The notes under the pieces were generated by a model. It did not search any database. It was not told where the DNA came from and saw only the letters and a program-made list of their open reading frames with translations. A program made the position numbers and the translations under genes. A stretch of 64,000 nt of DNA from Lucinisca nassula (taxonomy: Eukaryota; Mollusca; Bivalvia; Lucinida; Lucinidae): contig OY757015.1 of NCBI GenBank assembly GCA_963580285.1, positions 129,052,188 to 129,116,187 of the forward strand, read 5' to 3'. Shown here in pieces: positions 44,694 to 57,086 of the stretch (positions are counted from its first letter, which is position 1; every line of letters begins with the position of its first letter).

Positions 44694-44933
44694 ACAGTTG
44701 TTCAAACTAACAATGTCGTTAGTTTAACATGTCGATAAAACTTTGATCATTAAATATGGCATATACACTAATATTTTTGCTGAAAAATGCGAGTAGCTTT
44801 TGCAAATGCAAAAGCTACTCACATTTTTCAATCAAAAATACCCGAGTATTAGGTATTGTACTTTCTATGTACTAGTTAACAATTTGACCTCTAATGAGCT
44901 CGTTGAGCTAGCAATGCTTGGAACAACTGGGCC
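44694..44933. mobile_element. Family O MITE, copy 2
   Basis: CAGTTGTTCAAACTAAC at the left and GGAACAACTGGGCC at the right, with the GAAAAATGCGAGTAGC / GCTACTCACATTTTTC inner palindrome. Confidence 0.75.
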
Positions 44934-45187
44934 GAGTTTACTCAAACCAGATGTTAATATGAATCATTCTCAGCATAGTTGTGGATAAGGTAGAGTAACG
45001 AGGATATTTTAGATATAAGTTTCCTTATTTCTTATTAGAATCATTTGTTGTGGGTACCTGTTAGAATCACTGAGGCAATTCTAACAGGTACCCACAACAG
45101 AAATTAGAAAAAATATCCCAAAATTATCCTCATTGCTCTATCCTGATCTGGAGCGATGTATGTATGATCAATTAGAAAGGTGCTGAT

Positions 45188-45473
45188 TTAACCCTTTTTG
45201 TACCAAATGGAATCTTCCTCCTTATATATAGCAGGAGTTCATTTCAAAATTTAGGGGTGTCAGGTTGTGTTTTCTTCAAAATTTATTTTTTGGAAAATGG
45301 CTAAACTTTTTGCAAAAAGTGTTGGCCCTGATCAGACACCGCGTTGGAAAATGGCTAAACTTTTTGCAAACAGTGGAGGCCCTGATCAGACATGACATTC
45401 TGCTGTGTCTGATCTGGGCATGCACTGTTTGCGAGGCTACTGGTTTTGGGGTTTCTGGTACTAAATGGGTTAA
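45188..45473 (+). mobile_element. Family P MITE with internal 54-bp duplication
   Basis: TTAACCCTTTTTGTACC to AAATGGGTTAA. The block TGGAAAATGGCTAAACTTTT occurs at 45291 and again 54 bp later, each followed by half of the palindrome. Confidence 0.8.
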
Positions 45474-47179
45474 TTAATGACAAGATTATGTTGACCCAGC
45501 CCCTGAAGTTATAAAAGAACAAAGAAAAAACAACTTTTTACTTTTTAAACTTCAAATCAAACAAACAAAAACCAGCACCTGTATTATGTGTTAAGTTACA
45601 AGTTTCTACATGGACAAACCATACCATTTGAATGTTCCATATGGAAAAGTATGACACTGTAAACGTATGCTAGTGGCATATGCAAAAGGAACTCCCTGGG
45701 TGCTGGGACATAATAAATTTGAAAAAAAAAAATCATTTCAACTAATACATGAGAAAAGGTCCCTTTGCATGATTGATTTATGTTCTTCAATTGCAGGTCA
45801 GCAGTCAACTAATTGGACTAGAAGCATGCCTTCTTGCATGGAACTATTCAAAATGTCTCTTCTACATTTCTCTTTGACGAGACTGCACTTATGTGCAGGC
45901 TTGCCTGAATCTGTGCTGGCTACCTATGTGATAAGTATTGAGATAGACAGTCCTGAGCAAACAGTGCAGCTCTAGATCAGACTGCTCCTGAAGGAGCAGT
46001 CTGATCAGGGTATACACTGTTTGCCCTTCTATCTGCACTTTTTGGACTCCTTGCTAGATCGTGAAACAAATTTGTTAAAACTGTAGGAGAATTACAGCAA
46101 AACTTCAAGGTGTCTGAATTTTTAGGATTTTTGATAACATCACGAAAACACGCCTATAATTTTGACCCCCTCGAACCTCACTTTTATATAGTAAAACTGG
46201 TGTGTACAGGGGTAAACCTTATTTTCTGCTCTAAAATACAGATTGTAGGTACTCATTAGAACCGCCCCAATGAGGCGGTTCTAACAAGTACCTACAATCT
46301 GTATATTGAGCAGAAATAAGGTCTAACGAGTACCTACAATCTGTATATTGAGCAGAAATAAGAAAAATATCACAATTTTTCATCTTAAAATTTTCATTTT
46401 TTCGGCGATAAAGGTTACAATGTATTTGTATAGGCGTGTAAGTAATGAGTACCCTGTTTTCAGGAGCTGGCTCATTTACACTTGAAGCAAGCCATGAGAA
46501 AATGTGCTTTATAGTATGAGAGGCCAGGAAAGGCTCAGATCAGACTGCACATTTGTGCAATCTGATCAGAGCTTTTTTCTGTCCGTACGAAAATTCTTTA
46601 TAGCCTAGTAGTCAGTCTCTGTGTCTCAGTCATTTTGGTTTTATGGCCCTTTGAATATTATTTCACTTGTTATTAAGAGCCGATTGTTAAGCAGAGATTG
46701 ATGAAAACTGGAGTACCTGAGTAAAACTGCCTCCAAATGTGACCTGAAGGAGGCTCAATTCACACCCTTGCGAGACCTAATGATTAAAAGACCGTGCCTT
46801 TAATCATTTATAAGCCATGGAGTCCCGTCTGACACAGCTCATTTAACATTATTTATGTGGAAGGGTGTGTGTGACTTTAAACTCACATATACAATTTCCA
46901 GCTATGGTGCCAAACCATATAGAGAGACTAATAGTACTATTGAGTTACTGAAATTTTCAGAGAACTGGCCCCAAGTTTATTTTACTGTTTTCATGCTCAA
47001 CTCAGCCTGTTCATAAGTATTAAAATGCCAATTGTTGTTGGCATTTTAATATTTATGAGCAAGGCATTTACCATCTCACTTGATCTGTAAGACCATAAAA
47101 AGCCTTCATTCTTGAGTATTGTTTGAATTTACAAGCAATACAAATTTCATACTTAGTGCACTTGCGTATGTCAAGTTGT
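45474..47179. other. Intron with palindromes and a degenerate SINE
   Basis: Palindromes at about 45956-46024 (GCAAACAGTG type) and 46238-46309 (GGCGGTTCTAA type, its right arm duplicated to 46360). A reverse-oriented, decayed S3-type SINE is readable at about 46640-46840 (GACCTAATGATTAAAAG). 46990-47075 holds a family X palindrome. Confidence 0.5.
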
Positions 47180-47369
47180 TTAATCCATTTTGTACTGAAT
47201 GTAAATTTAGGGTTGTCAGGTGGTGTTATCTATTAAAAAATTGGAAAATGGTTGAACAGTTTGCAAATAGTGTAGGCCCTGATCAGTTGCCGCAGAATGT
47301 GGCATCTGATCTTGGCCTGGACTATTTGCCAGTATCCCGTTTTGGTGTTTCCTGTACAAAATGGGTTTA
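47180..47369 (+). mobile_element. Family P MITE, shortened
   Basis: TTTAATCCATTTTGTACTG to GTACAAAATGGGTT with the palindrome TAGGCCCTGATCAG...CTGATCTTGGCC; much of the left flank is deleted. Confidence 0.7.
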
Positions 47370-48529
47370 TCTGAATAACCTCATTGTTATGAAAGAATGA
47401 TAAATGTTGTCAAGAATGAAATTTATATTTTTCAGCCTTTGTTCATGGTAAAAAGCAGCTTGTTGTTGGGCTGTTGGGCTTTTACTAACGCTAGCAACTG
47501 CCAGCTCTCGCTGTTGTTAATATTTATTAATACAAATAAGATTATGCATAAGCAAAGCTGCAATGGCATATCCTAGTTCTTCAAATGCACGAGCACAGCC
47601 AACTACAAGGACTAGACACGTGATTTCTTGCATCTACCGTATTTGCCCGAAGTATTCCGACACCTATAGCAATACGTAATGCCACAGAATACGGCATCTC
47701 ATCAGGATCTACACTGTTTGCCACTCATCCATCTATCTATATACATAACTTTGGGTAATAAATTATATTCATTCAAATTTAGAAAAAAATATGGTATGTG
47801 GTAGAAGTGTACATAGCAACAGATTAGGTTGGTATTTTATGAGAATTGAAGGATAGTTGTCACTATTTCTGCATATAAACCTATGTTGTGCCTATTCATT
47901 AGAACCGCCTCATCGAGGTGGTTCTAATGAATCCTACAGCATAGGTTTTTATGGAGAACCAAAAAAAACTATCCTTCATCATAAAAGACTAACCTTATCT
48001 GTGGTTGTGGATACCTCAACCCCATACCATAAAATGCTCTTAAAGGGGGTCTTTCAAGGTATAGGAAATTTGCATTGGTTTCTGCCCACGCTATGATTTT
48101 GATGAAATTATGCACAATAATTGCCTTGGGTATAACCATTATAATTACGATGCATTCACTTTTAAATTTTATTTCCGTAGTAAATTTATTACATATTTTA
48201 TAAGGTCTCTATCACAACAGAGAGTACTCTCATATAAACTTGTCTACAGTATTCAGAGTTTCATATATCTAATGCTGCTATGTTTTATGAATTAAAGCCA
48301 TAATTGGTGAGCTAATTGATACTATGAATGACCTCATATGTCTAGTAATAGTGGCTGGGCATTCAGTTTTCTTTGATGGTGTCCCCATATTTTAGCGCCT
48401 ATTTTTGTATTCATTAAAATTTTATATGCATTTTTACCATGTTCCAATTTTTGTCAAGACGCCATTTTAGCATAAAAACTACCCACATATATTAGGAACA
48501 TGTTGATGAATTTTGATGGAAATTGAGGA
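47370..48529. other. Intron with two palindromes
   Basis: 47640-47715 (CGTATTTGCC...AGTATTCCGACA plus a half palindrome) and 47876-47949 (GGCGGTTCTAA type). No gene recognised. Confidence 0.45.
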
Positions 48530-50416
48530 CCGGTGTAACGGTCAGTTTCTTCCCCCGGCCCGGTTCTTCCCCGGGGAAAAACTGGGCCGGCCCGTTTCTT
48601 CCCCGGGGGAAGAATTGGGCCGGTCTGTTTCTTCCCCGGGGGAAGAAACTGACTAGTCAGTTTCTTCCCCACCCGGTCAGTTTCTTCCCCACCTGAATTT
48701 TTCTCAGAACCATAGTCAACGAATAATTTTCAGCTTACAATTTGTTATAAATGAGAAAAGAGACCATTCTGAATAAGTTCTGAGTCCTTTTAGCTTGAAT
48801 GACAAAATTTGCTCTATGCTACACCATTCATGGAGAGGCATTAAAATATGCATCCCAATTGAAGCATCTTTGATGAATTTTCTTTGCTTTTTAAGAATCT
48901 TTGATGAATTTTCTTTGCTTTTTAAGACATAAATTAGTATTAACTAAACAGATATAATAAGCCACAAATGTTTGACGCTCAAATCTAAATAGAATTTGGA
49001 GACTGGGGGTGGGGAAGAACTGGGCCGGCCCAGTTCTTCCCCACCCCAGAATTTTCTGTCTACTAATAATTCTTGTGATAAATTTCCTTTGCTTTTTAAG
49101 ACAAAAAATGGTATAAACTAAAACGATATAATAAGCAACACATGTTTGGAGCTCAAATCTAAATACAGTTTGCAGACTGGGGGTGGGGAAGAACTGGGCT
49201 GGCCCGTTTCTTCCCCACCCCAGATTTTTCTGTTTACAAAAAATTCTTGTGATAAATTTTCTTTGGTTTTTAAGACAAAAATTGGTATAAACTAAAAAGC
49301 TATAATAAGCAACAAATGTTTGGAGCTCAAATCTAATTAGAATTTGGAGACTTGGGGTGGGGAAGAATCGGGCCGGCCCGTTTCTTCCCCACCCCAGAGT
49401 TTTCTGTTTACAAAAAATTCTTGTGATAAATTTTCTTCGCTTTTTAAGACAAAAATTGGAGTAAACCAAAAAGATATAATAAGCAAAAAATGTTTGGAGC
49501 TCAAATCTAAATAGAATTTCGAGATTGGGGGTGGGGCAGGACTGGGCCGGCCTAGTTCTTCCCCACCACAGACAACTTAAATAACTGATTTAATTGTACA
49601 TCACTACACAAGGGTGGGGAAGAAAGGGTCATCCCAGTTCTTCCCTGCCTCAGACATTCTCTGATATAACTGACATAACTGTACAACACTAGCCAAGGGT
49701 GGGAAAGAAATGGCCAGGCCCAGTTCTTCCCCACCCCAGACACCTTCAACGTCATAATTGACTTAACAGTACAACACTTACCAAGGGTGGGGAAGAAACG
49801 GGCGGCCCAGTCCTTCCCCACCCAAGACATCTTCAGCAATATAACTGAAATAACTGTACAACACTACCCAAGGGTGGGGGAAGAAATGGGCCATCCCAGT
49901 TCTTCCCCACCCCAGACATCTTCAGCGATATAACTGACATAACTGTACAACACTACCTAGGGGTGGGGAAGAAATGGGTCGGCCCAGTTCTTCCCCACCC
50001 CAACACCTTCAATGTCATAATTGACTTAAGAGTATAATACTTACCAAGGTTGGGAAAGAAACGGACTGGCCCAGTTCTTCCCCACCCAAGACATCTTCAG
50101 CAATATAACTGACATAACTGTACAACATTACCCAAGGGTGGCAGGGTGGGGAAGAAACAGGCCGGCCCAGTTCTTCCCCACCCCCAAGTCTCCGAATTCT
50201 ATTGAAATTTAAGTGCCAAACATTTGTTGCTTATTATATCTGTTTAGTTAATACCAATTCATGTCTTTAAAAGTGAAGAAAATTTATCACAAGAATTTTT
50301 AGAAAACATAAACATCTAGGTTCCAAATTCTATTAAGATTTGAGCTCCAAACATTTGTTGCTTATTATATCTGTTTAGTTTATACTAACTTATGTCTTAA
50401 AAAGCAAAGGAAATTT

Positions 50417-50776
50417 ATCACCAGAATTATACCGGCCCCGATAGCTCAGTTGGTAGAGTGTCCGCTCCGGGGAACGGGAGGTCTCGGGTTCGATCCCGGG
50501 CCGCGACATACCAAAGTCGTTAAAAATGGTACTAGCTGCTCCTCGCTTGGCACTCAGATTTACTGGGTAGGGCTAGGACTGGTCGATCCAGTGTCAGGAT
50601 AATGTGACTGGGTGTGGTATCATGTAATGTGTCTGGGACATGATACTTCAGTGAGGCAGCACTATAAACGTGAGCATTGAGCTCCCTGTCGCAACCAGAC
50701 ACCGTCGTGATATGACTGAAAAATTGTTGAAAGCGACGTTAAACCCGAATTCACACACACACATCACCAGAATTAT
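50417..50776 (+). mobile_element. tRNA-headed SINE (type S7) with 14-bp target-site duplication
   Basis: Body 50431-50762. The head GCCCCGATAGCTCAGTTGG, TAGAGTG has a good A box, and GGGTTCGATCCC is a perfect B box. The body carries TGTCGCAACCAGACACCGTC and ends GCGACGTTAAACCCGAATTC plus a CA repeat. Exact flanking repeat ATCACCAGAATTAT at 50417-50430 and 50763-50776. Confidence 0.92.
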
Positions 50777-51036
50777 TAGTAAGCAGAAACATCTAGGTGG
50801 GGCCCAGTTCTTCCCCGGGGAAGAAACGGGCCGGCTCAGTTCTTCCCCACCCCCACTTTCCAAATTATATTTAGATTGGAGCAATACAGGGTTGTTGCTT
50901 ATTATATCTGTTTAGTTAATACCAATTAATGTCATAAAAAGCTAAGAAAATTAATCATAGATACTGGAATTGGGATGAAAATTTCCTTGGATCTCCATAA
51001 TATTGTATGGCATAGAGAAAAGTTTGCCATTCAAGC

Positions 51037-51169
51037 TGTAAATATGTTCTATAAAAGGGTTATCCTTTGGAAGCAACGAATACACCACAGAACTGAACAA
51101 TATGGAGTGTACATGTTTTCTGGGCCAGACTAGCTAGTTTCGGCCAATTAGGCCTCATCAGTGACCCAA
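51037..51169 (-). mobile_element. Ribozyme-bearing insertion, copy 2
   Basis: Shares AATATGTTCTATAAAAGGG, TATCCTTTGGAAGCAA and the hammerhead with 39885-40011. It interrupts the right arm of the foldback element; the left arm (48765-48785) is continuous at the matching place apart from about 13 bases. Confidence 0.7.
51121..51168 (-). ncRNA. Hammerhead ribozyme motif, copy 2
   Basis: Minus strand: TGGGTCA, CTGATGA, stem II GGCC-TAATT-GGCC, GAAA, stem III CT-AGCT-AG, TC, TGGCCCA. Stem I pairs over 7 bp (one G-U). The predicted cut falls between plus-strand positions 51127 and 51128. Compared with copy 1, stem II has a G-C in place of G-U and stem I a C-G in place of U-G, so differences preserve pairing. 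Confidence 0.85.
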
Positions 51170-51386
51170 AACTTATTCTGAATGGTATCTTTTTCAATTT
51201 TTAACAATTTGTGAGCCATAAATTACTCGTTCTCTATGGTTCTAAAAAAATTTCAGGTGGGGAAGAAACTGACTGGGTGGGGAAGAAACTGACTAGTCAG
51301 TTTCTTCCCCGGGGAAGAAACGGGCCGGCCCAGTTCTTCCCCGGGGAAGAAACTGACTGGGGGGAAGAAATGGCCTGTTACACCGG

Positions 51387-53672
51387 TAACATTGTGTTTT
51401 AACAGACTGAATACTGATAGTCCTGGTTCTGCAAAATGTGAAATTATATGATTTTCATGTTTCGGTCATGCTGTTTTATAATACTTTACTATTGCTTTCA
51501 ATTTGGATGGCTATAGTATAGTATGGTTTGTGTAAGTAGTTCATAGCATAATTATAAGTATTATTTCAAAACATCCATTTCGGTAAATTTGCCCCCTATG
51601 GAACAAACTATTTTGTCTACAGAACTATACTGCAAAGGTTTTGATGACAAACATCATCAAACGTATCCATGTAATCATGTGCACAGTTTTCTTTCTGTCT
51701 TTCTTGTCTAATTTGGTAATGGTGCTAAGGTGATGTTAAGATTTAACATTCAAATCAACAACATACAAGTCACTTTAGATGTTGCTTCAGATTTTGTGAG
51801 ATTTGTTATCCGACTCGAGATAAATGACTCTCAGGTCAAACTGTTGTTTGTTTATTTAACCCTAACTGTCCATTTAAAAAGAAAGGTTTACTCTAGGGAA
51901 AATCAATAACACTTGAGATTACTTTTCCTGGACATTAAGTTTTCAGAATTTGTATCTGCATAGGCACTAGCCAATCTATCTTTTTTGTATAGCCCCTATG
52001 AACGAAATCAAACGGCTTCTTGAAGCTGTATTCCAAAGCCATTTGAATCGGCTTTTGGAATTCACATGGTCATACATTTGTCAGTGTTCCAAAACTTATG
52101 TGATCATGATTGTGTTGTCTATATATTTGTATAGGTCTTTCATTTCATTTACCTACCTCAGCAGTTGTTGCAGTTATTACATAGCACATTATGTAAGATA
52201 TCAAGAAGCATTTAAAGTGTTGATAATAATTATTCAATCTGTGAGTAGTTATCGCATTACTCATAGGATTTTAAATTATTTTCAGTAAATACATTGTGAT
52301 GCTTTTTTTCTGTCCAAACACTGCAATACCCTTTCTAAGCTGAGAGATACATAGCCCAGAAATGTACTGGTAATTATTAATGAACAAAAAGCAAGATGAG
52401 TGCTTAAAAAAACAGTGAACTTGCATTCAGCAGAAACATTCAAGAAGTGGTTGAAAGTTGAACAACCAGAAAAAAACAAAACTTCTCTAGGTCATGGAAC
52501 AGCTTTGTTGACACCAAATATTCTGCATCTCATCCATAAATGATATTTTTGCAACAGAAACTCAATATCAGTGACATTGCGATTTTTGAAAATACTAACC
52601 AACAATTACTGTAACTTTTTTGTTAGGATAATAATCCAGCGTTCATAAAGACAGAGTATATCTAAGGCTTAATCTGGCCATGGATTTATCAACAGAACTA
52701 TTTTTACTAGTAACAACAAACCACTAACCATTGCGTCCTTGCATACAAGCTTGGTACGGAAATGAAAATAATGGATCTCCTTGCCTTACACCTATTTGAG
52801 TAGCATGACTTATGCAAAGTCATTAAATAAAGTTGCACATGTTCACAATAATTTTGCTGCTAATAAAAAAGCAATATATGTTGTTAAGCCTAATTTGTTG
52901 ATTAGATTACCTTTTGATTTAGTGTTTTACTATCTACTATTTTGGATAGATCATAGTGTATAAATGAAAGGAAAATATCAGAAATTCATGATATTTTAAT
53001 AGTTTCTAAGCTAGATCAGCTCAATATGTATTCATTTTGATTTGTATAATCTCATTTTTATTACGTAAGTGTTACGAATTGCCTTTTTGTAAAGTTCTTG
53101 GATGATTTCTATAAAATAGTAAATTTTGCAGAAACGACTTTCATCCATTAAAGGTGTAAAACTACAGTGTTACCGGTTTTGGATTTTCATGAAATTTGGC
53201 ATAGCTAAAGAAGATACATATGGCAAGTTTTCCTAGCAAAATGAAATCTTGACAAAGACTAGAAGATATTTACTTTAGGGATTGAATTTTGATAATTTTT
53301 CTAAATTTTAATTAAAAAATGAGACTTTTGATAATTATTTTATCAGAAAATGTAAACTTTCATTAATTCAAAAGGTTTTTTAGTATCAAAGGAATGCCTA
53401 TGAAGTTCTGCATTCAATCCAGTTCACAGACCTTGAAACTAAATAAAACATAAGATTTAAGACGCACTTATTTAGAGACAGACACCAGCTCTTGGAGGGA
53501 GTCAGTTAGAGTGGCCTCCTGAGTCCTACTTTGATTTATATAATTTATTAAATACATTTTAATAGGTTGTATATGCTGAGTTATTAATATACAAAGTTTA
53601 AAGAAAAAACATGCGTGGGCACAGATGAAAGACCCCCTTTGAACAAGTACAATTTACTACCCAATTTTTATT
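51387..53672. other. AT-rich intron, almost nothing recognised
   Basis: A degenerate reverse SINE K is readable around 51730-51840 (AACATACAAGTCACTTTAGA, TTATCCGACTCGAGA). Otherwise this is the least repeat-structured stretch of the long intron, with no coding similarity. Confidence 0.45.
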
Positions 53673-53874
53673 ATGCCCCCGCATCATATGATGCCGGGGG
53701 CATATAGTTTTTCGGTTTTCCGTACGTGCGTACATGTGTACGTCCATCTGTACATGTGTGTGTACGTACGTACGTGATCCTGTAACCTCAGGTTAAAGTT
53801 TTTGTAACAGGTAGAGCCTGATTTATGAATGGCATTTGGCGGGGGCATCCGTGTCCTATGGACACTTTTTCTAG
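53673..53874 (+). mobile_element. Minimal Helentron-like element (family F), 202 bp
   Basis: Starts ATGCCCCCGC after TT. The exact inverted copy GCGGGGGCAT lies at 53839-53848, then hairpin GTGTCC-TAT-GGACAC and TTTTTCTAG|T. The 5' palindrome CATCATATGATG and an ACGTACGTACGT tract follow the start. No tandem monomers. Confidence 0.85.
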
Positions 53875-54170
53875 TTTATAAAGAAAGCTGAAGATCCTGA
53901 TAAGATGCCGCATTCTGCGACATCTCATCTGTGTCTACACTGTTTGCTGTGGCCTATCTGTTCGAATACATAGGGTAATTTCTGTATGTAAAGTTCTTCT
54001 CTACTTGTCTCTGAGTGGCAAAGACTCGTGCAAGACCAAGCTTATGCACAGTCTCACATGAGCCTATGCTGTTAGCTATATAATAAGTACCTTTCTCTGA
54101 TGTTCTGGCTCAAATGCACCTCTCTATAACACTGTTCATTGAGGCACCAAACCAAATAGAATGGGAACAC

Positions 54171-54394
54171 CTGGCTTATTTTTCCGCCATTTTTCAAAGG
54201 GAGACAACTTTTGGGACTTGGGGTTTGATTTTTTATAAGCCCTGTCCCACTGAAAAAGGGGCCAATTCTTAAAGGAAAGAATTTGCTCCTTTGGAGCAAA
54301 TTCTTTCCTTTAAGAGTTGACCCCTATTGACACGGGAGACAAAAATCCTTTTGAAGGAGTTGTCTGCCCTGAAGGTGTACCCATTCCCCTTAAG
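54171..54394. mobile_element. Family U MITE, copy 3
   Basis: ATGGGAACACCTGGC to GTACCCATTCCCCTTAA, with a perfect centre AAAGAATTTGCTCC/GGAGCAAATTCTTT. Confidence 0.8.
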
Positions 54395-54595
54395 TGATAG
54401 ATTTGAAACACCATGCCTCGAGATCTTAGAAGAAACAAGGATATTTAATGGTATTTTTTTCTTATTTTTTGTTTGAAACGTGTTGTGGGTATTTATTAGA
54501 AAAGCCTAGTCGAGGCAATTTTAACAAGTACCAACAACATACATATATTTTTTTATATGGAGAAATAAGAAAAACTATCCCAAAATTATCATCAT

Positions 54596-54825
54596 TTAAC
54601 CCTTTTTGTACCAAATGGAATATTCCTCCTTATATATGGCAGGAGTCCATTTTGAAATTTAGGGGTGACAGATTGTTTTTTCTTGGAAATTCATTTGGAA
54701 ACTGACTGATTTTTTTTGCAAACAGTGTAGGCCCTGATCAGATGCCATGTTTTACAGCGTCTGATCTGGGCCTTCACTGTTTGCCAGGGTACCTGTTTTG
54801 GGGTTTCCAGTACAAAATTGGTTAA
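54596..54825 (+). mobile_element. Family P MITE with TTAA at both ends
   Basis: TTAACCCTTTTTGTACCAA to ACAAAATTGGTTAA; palindrome GCAAACAGTGTAGGCCCTGA to CTTCACTGTTTGCC. Confidence 0.85.
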
Positions 54826-55192
54826 AAATGCTTTGGCTTCAAGCAGCAGTGTTATGTATAGGCATTGCTATATTCTTTACGAGCTTTGGAAATTGTTATT
54901 TACATTTTTAAATGCAAACACACAGATCACAATAAGCTATGCTTACTTGAATTGGGGTGCACTAAAATGTTATATTAACATGTCATTATATGCTGATCAT
55001 TATGGCACTTTTCTATAGAATGTGAGGTTTGGAGGGTGCACATATATTTTTGAAATTCAACTAGTTTGTGTGGTAAAGTATACTGCTCGGTGGATTCTGT
55101 CTTCTTGCCAAAATCATGGGAATTACAATTTACAGCCATGATGCAGTATTGGCTTTCATTGCAGAAATTACTGAAAAGGGCAAGCTATACAT

Positions 55193-55263
55193 TTGCAAAC
55201 AGTGTGGATCGAGATCAGATGGCTTCTGCTGAAGCCATCTGATCATGATCTACACTATTTGTC
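55193..55263. repeat. GCAAACAGTG palindrome
   Basis: Near-perfect inverted repeat: TGCAAACAGTGTGGATCGAG, ATCAGATGGCTTC / GAAGCCATCTGAT, CATGATCTACACTATTTG. Confidence 0.75.
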
Positions 55264-55838
55264 ATTCATTTGGTGAATTGGACAAAAACATTATATGAAG
55301 TAATTTGATTGGTTGATAGTCAGCAGTGCATGTACTTAATTTATTGAGCAGGTCAAGGGTTAACAGTATAGAGATACTTAACGGGCTTGAACACCCTAGT
55401 TTGAGCCACTGAGGGTTAATAAGAGGGCAGGTTATTTGGATGTCTTATCCCCAGTGCCTTCTGCACTACCCCCCCCCCCCCCACACACACACACACATAC
55501 ACCCTACACACCCTTTTGGGGAAAACAGCGATGGGTGAATCTGCAGGCCAGAACTTTGTTGGAAGAAAATATAAAAACTTCTCAGTATGGTGTGGCATAC
55601 AGTCTTTACAATTAGCTGTTGATAATTTCTCTTATATATAAGATGATGTTTTTTGAGGGCAATTAATACTATGGGCACTTTTTCACACTTTCTGCCATTG
55701 TCAAAGGAGAAAACTTTAGTAACTGCCTTGTCTGTTCACAGAGGCTTTTTGAAAAAGGTGTCTACTACCAGTATTAAAGGAAAGAATTTGCTACTTTCCT
55801 TTAATAATTGACCCCTGTTGATAGGAAAGATATAAATA
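55264..55838. other. Intron with a C/CA microsatellite
   Basis: A 15-bp C run followed by CA repeats at about 55470-55498, and a short family U fragment near 55775-55815 (AAAGGAAAGAATTTGC). Nothing else recognised. Confidence 0.5.
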
Positions 55839-56183
55839 CAGTCGAACTTCAATGGCTCGAACACCTTTGGGACCTCGAAAGTCTGTTCGAGGCAGAGGTA
55901 GTTCGAGCCACTGAGGTTACTGTCAGGAGGCATAACGAGATACTTTAAGTCATCTTTTCGGTGTTCTATAATGAAAATGTATGCTGTGTGTACTCATTAG
56001 AATCGCCTCATTGAGGCGATTCTAATGAATACACACAGCATACATTTGCAAGAAAAAGGACTAAATGTTCTTAATTATCCTCCACTATTTCTTATGTAGA
56101 GGATTTCGCTAGGGGCTCAAGAATGGGGTTGAAACATCCATGGTAAACGAGCCATCGGTATTCGAGCCATCGACGTTCTACTG
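55839..56183 (-). mobile_element. TA-flanked MITE with GGCTCGAACACC ends (family N), copy 1
   Basis: CAGTCGAACTTCAATGGCTC at the left, its complement ATCGACGTTCTACTG at the right, TA on both sides, and a central GCATACA...TGTATGC palindrome of the GGCGATTCTAA type. Confidence 0.8.
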
Positions 56184-56499
56184 TACTCTTAATAGAGTTG
56201 TTTCCCATGAAGGTGTACCATATTTACCCTAAAGTGTTCCGACATTTCAGTTCTTTAGCATACTTGCTCAAAGTTGAACAAGTACAATTTACTACCCGAT
56301 GTTTCTTAAAATAGCTGGATTAGTGGCAAACTGTGTAGACCCTAATGAGACACTGCATTGTGGGATGTCTCAAATGGGTCAACACTGTTTATATAGGCCT
56401 GTCTGTCCAAATACATCTGGTAAATATGGTACAGTGGCAATTCACTTTGGGTGCTTATGATGAATACTTTAAGGCTTTAATGCGCTTTTACATACTGTA

Positions 56500-56745
56500 C
56501 ACAGCTGAGTACGCTACAACCTCTTTATAACACTGTTATTGGGGTCCAAAGCAGAAATTGTGCGAGTTCAACAACTGTATTACATGTATATCCAAACAAA
56601 AATGTATAGTTTATATAGAAAAATGACCATTTATGGTCATTTTTCTATATAATCTATACATTTTTTTTATCAATCTTGAAACTTTGTTATATCCATAACC
56701 GTGTTATAATGAACAGTGTTATAATGATGTTGCAGTGTATTTAGG
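56500..56745. mobile_element. TATA-rich palindromic MITE
   Basis: Ends AACCTCTTTATAACACTG and CAGTGTTATAATGATGTTG; central palindrome ATAGAAAAATGACC/GGTCATTTTTCTAT. Confidence 0.65.
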
Positions 56746-57086
56746 ACATTATGCTTTGCAATCATGTTCTTTAATGCTGGTTACTGGCTTATTGGATATC
56801 AGTGTTTCGGTGCTTTTAATACTAACGTTTCCAGTATGTATCATTTAGCATATAGGTCAGGGGTTGCTGGCAGCAGAGTCGCTGAATGGACATGACAGAA
56901 TGCTCTAGGTCTCATGGGTGTGTTGTGCCAATGACCAAACATGAAAGCCTTTTAACCGAGTCCAATCACTATCTTCTGGTAGTCCTTTTTGTACTTTTTC
57001 TCGGACAGTCATCAAAAATAACATGCAAGAACTGACTTGTTTTTAACCATAACACAACCAAACTAGAACTAATTAGCAAGCTACCG
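56746..57086. other. Intron, nothing recognised
   Basis: No repeat or coding similarity recognised. Confidence 0.4.

Larger units (their letters stand above)
48530..51386. mobile_element. Foldback-like element with long inverted arms and TTCTTCCCC arrays (family V)
   Basis: Outer ends CCGGTGTAAC and GTTACACCGG. Inverted similarity continues inward for some 300-400 bp (48690-48960 against the complement of 50900-51240). Inside are a ~174-bp array (about 48960-49560) and a ~90-bp array (about 49560-50160), each unit centred on CCAGTTCTTCCCC with a complementary GGGGAAGAA. Two later insertions are visible: a SINE at 50431 and a ribozyme element at about 51037-51169. Because 174 is divisible by three, long frames appear by chance. 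Confidence 0.75.

Noticed and set aside
48891..49469. 192-codon open frame on the minus strand
   Set aside because: It is a repeated ~58-residue pattern produced by a 174-bp tandem repeat (divisible by three), with no domain similarity; it is a by-product of the array.
50434..50507. A functional tRNA gene
   Set aside because: Good A and B boxes but embedded in a SINE body with tail and target duplication; there is no normal 3' end of a tRNA gene.
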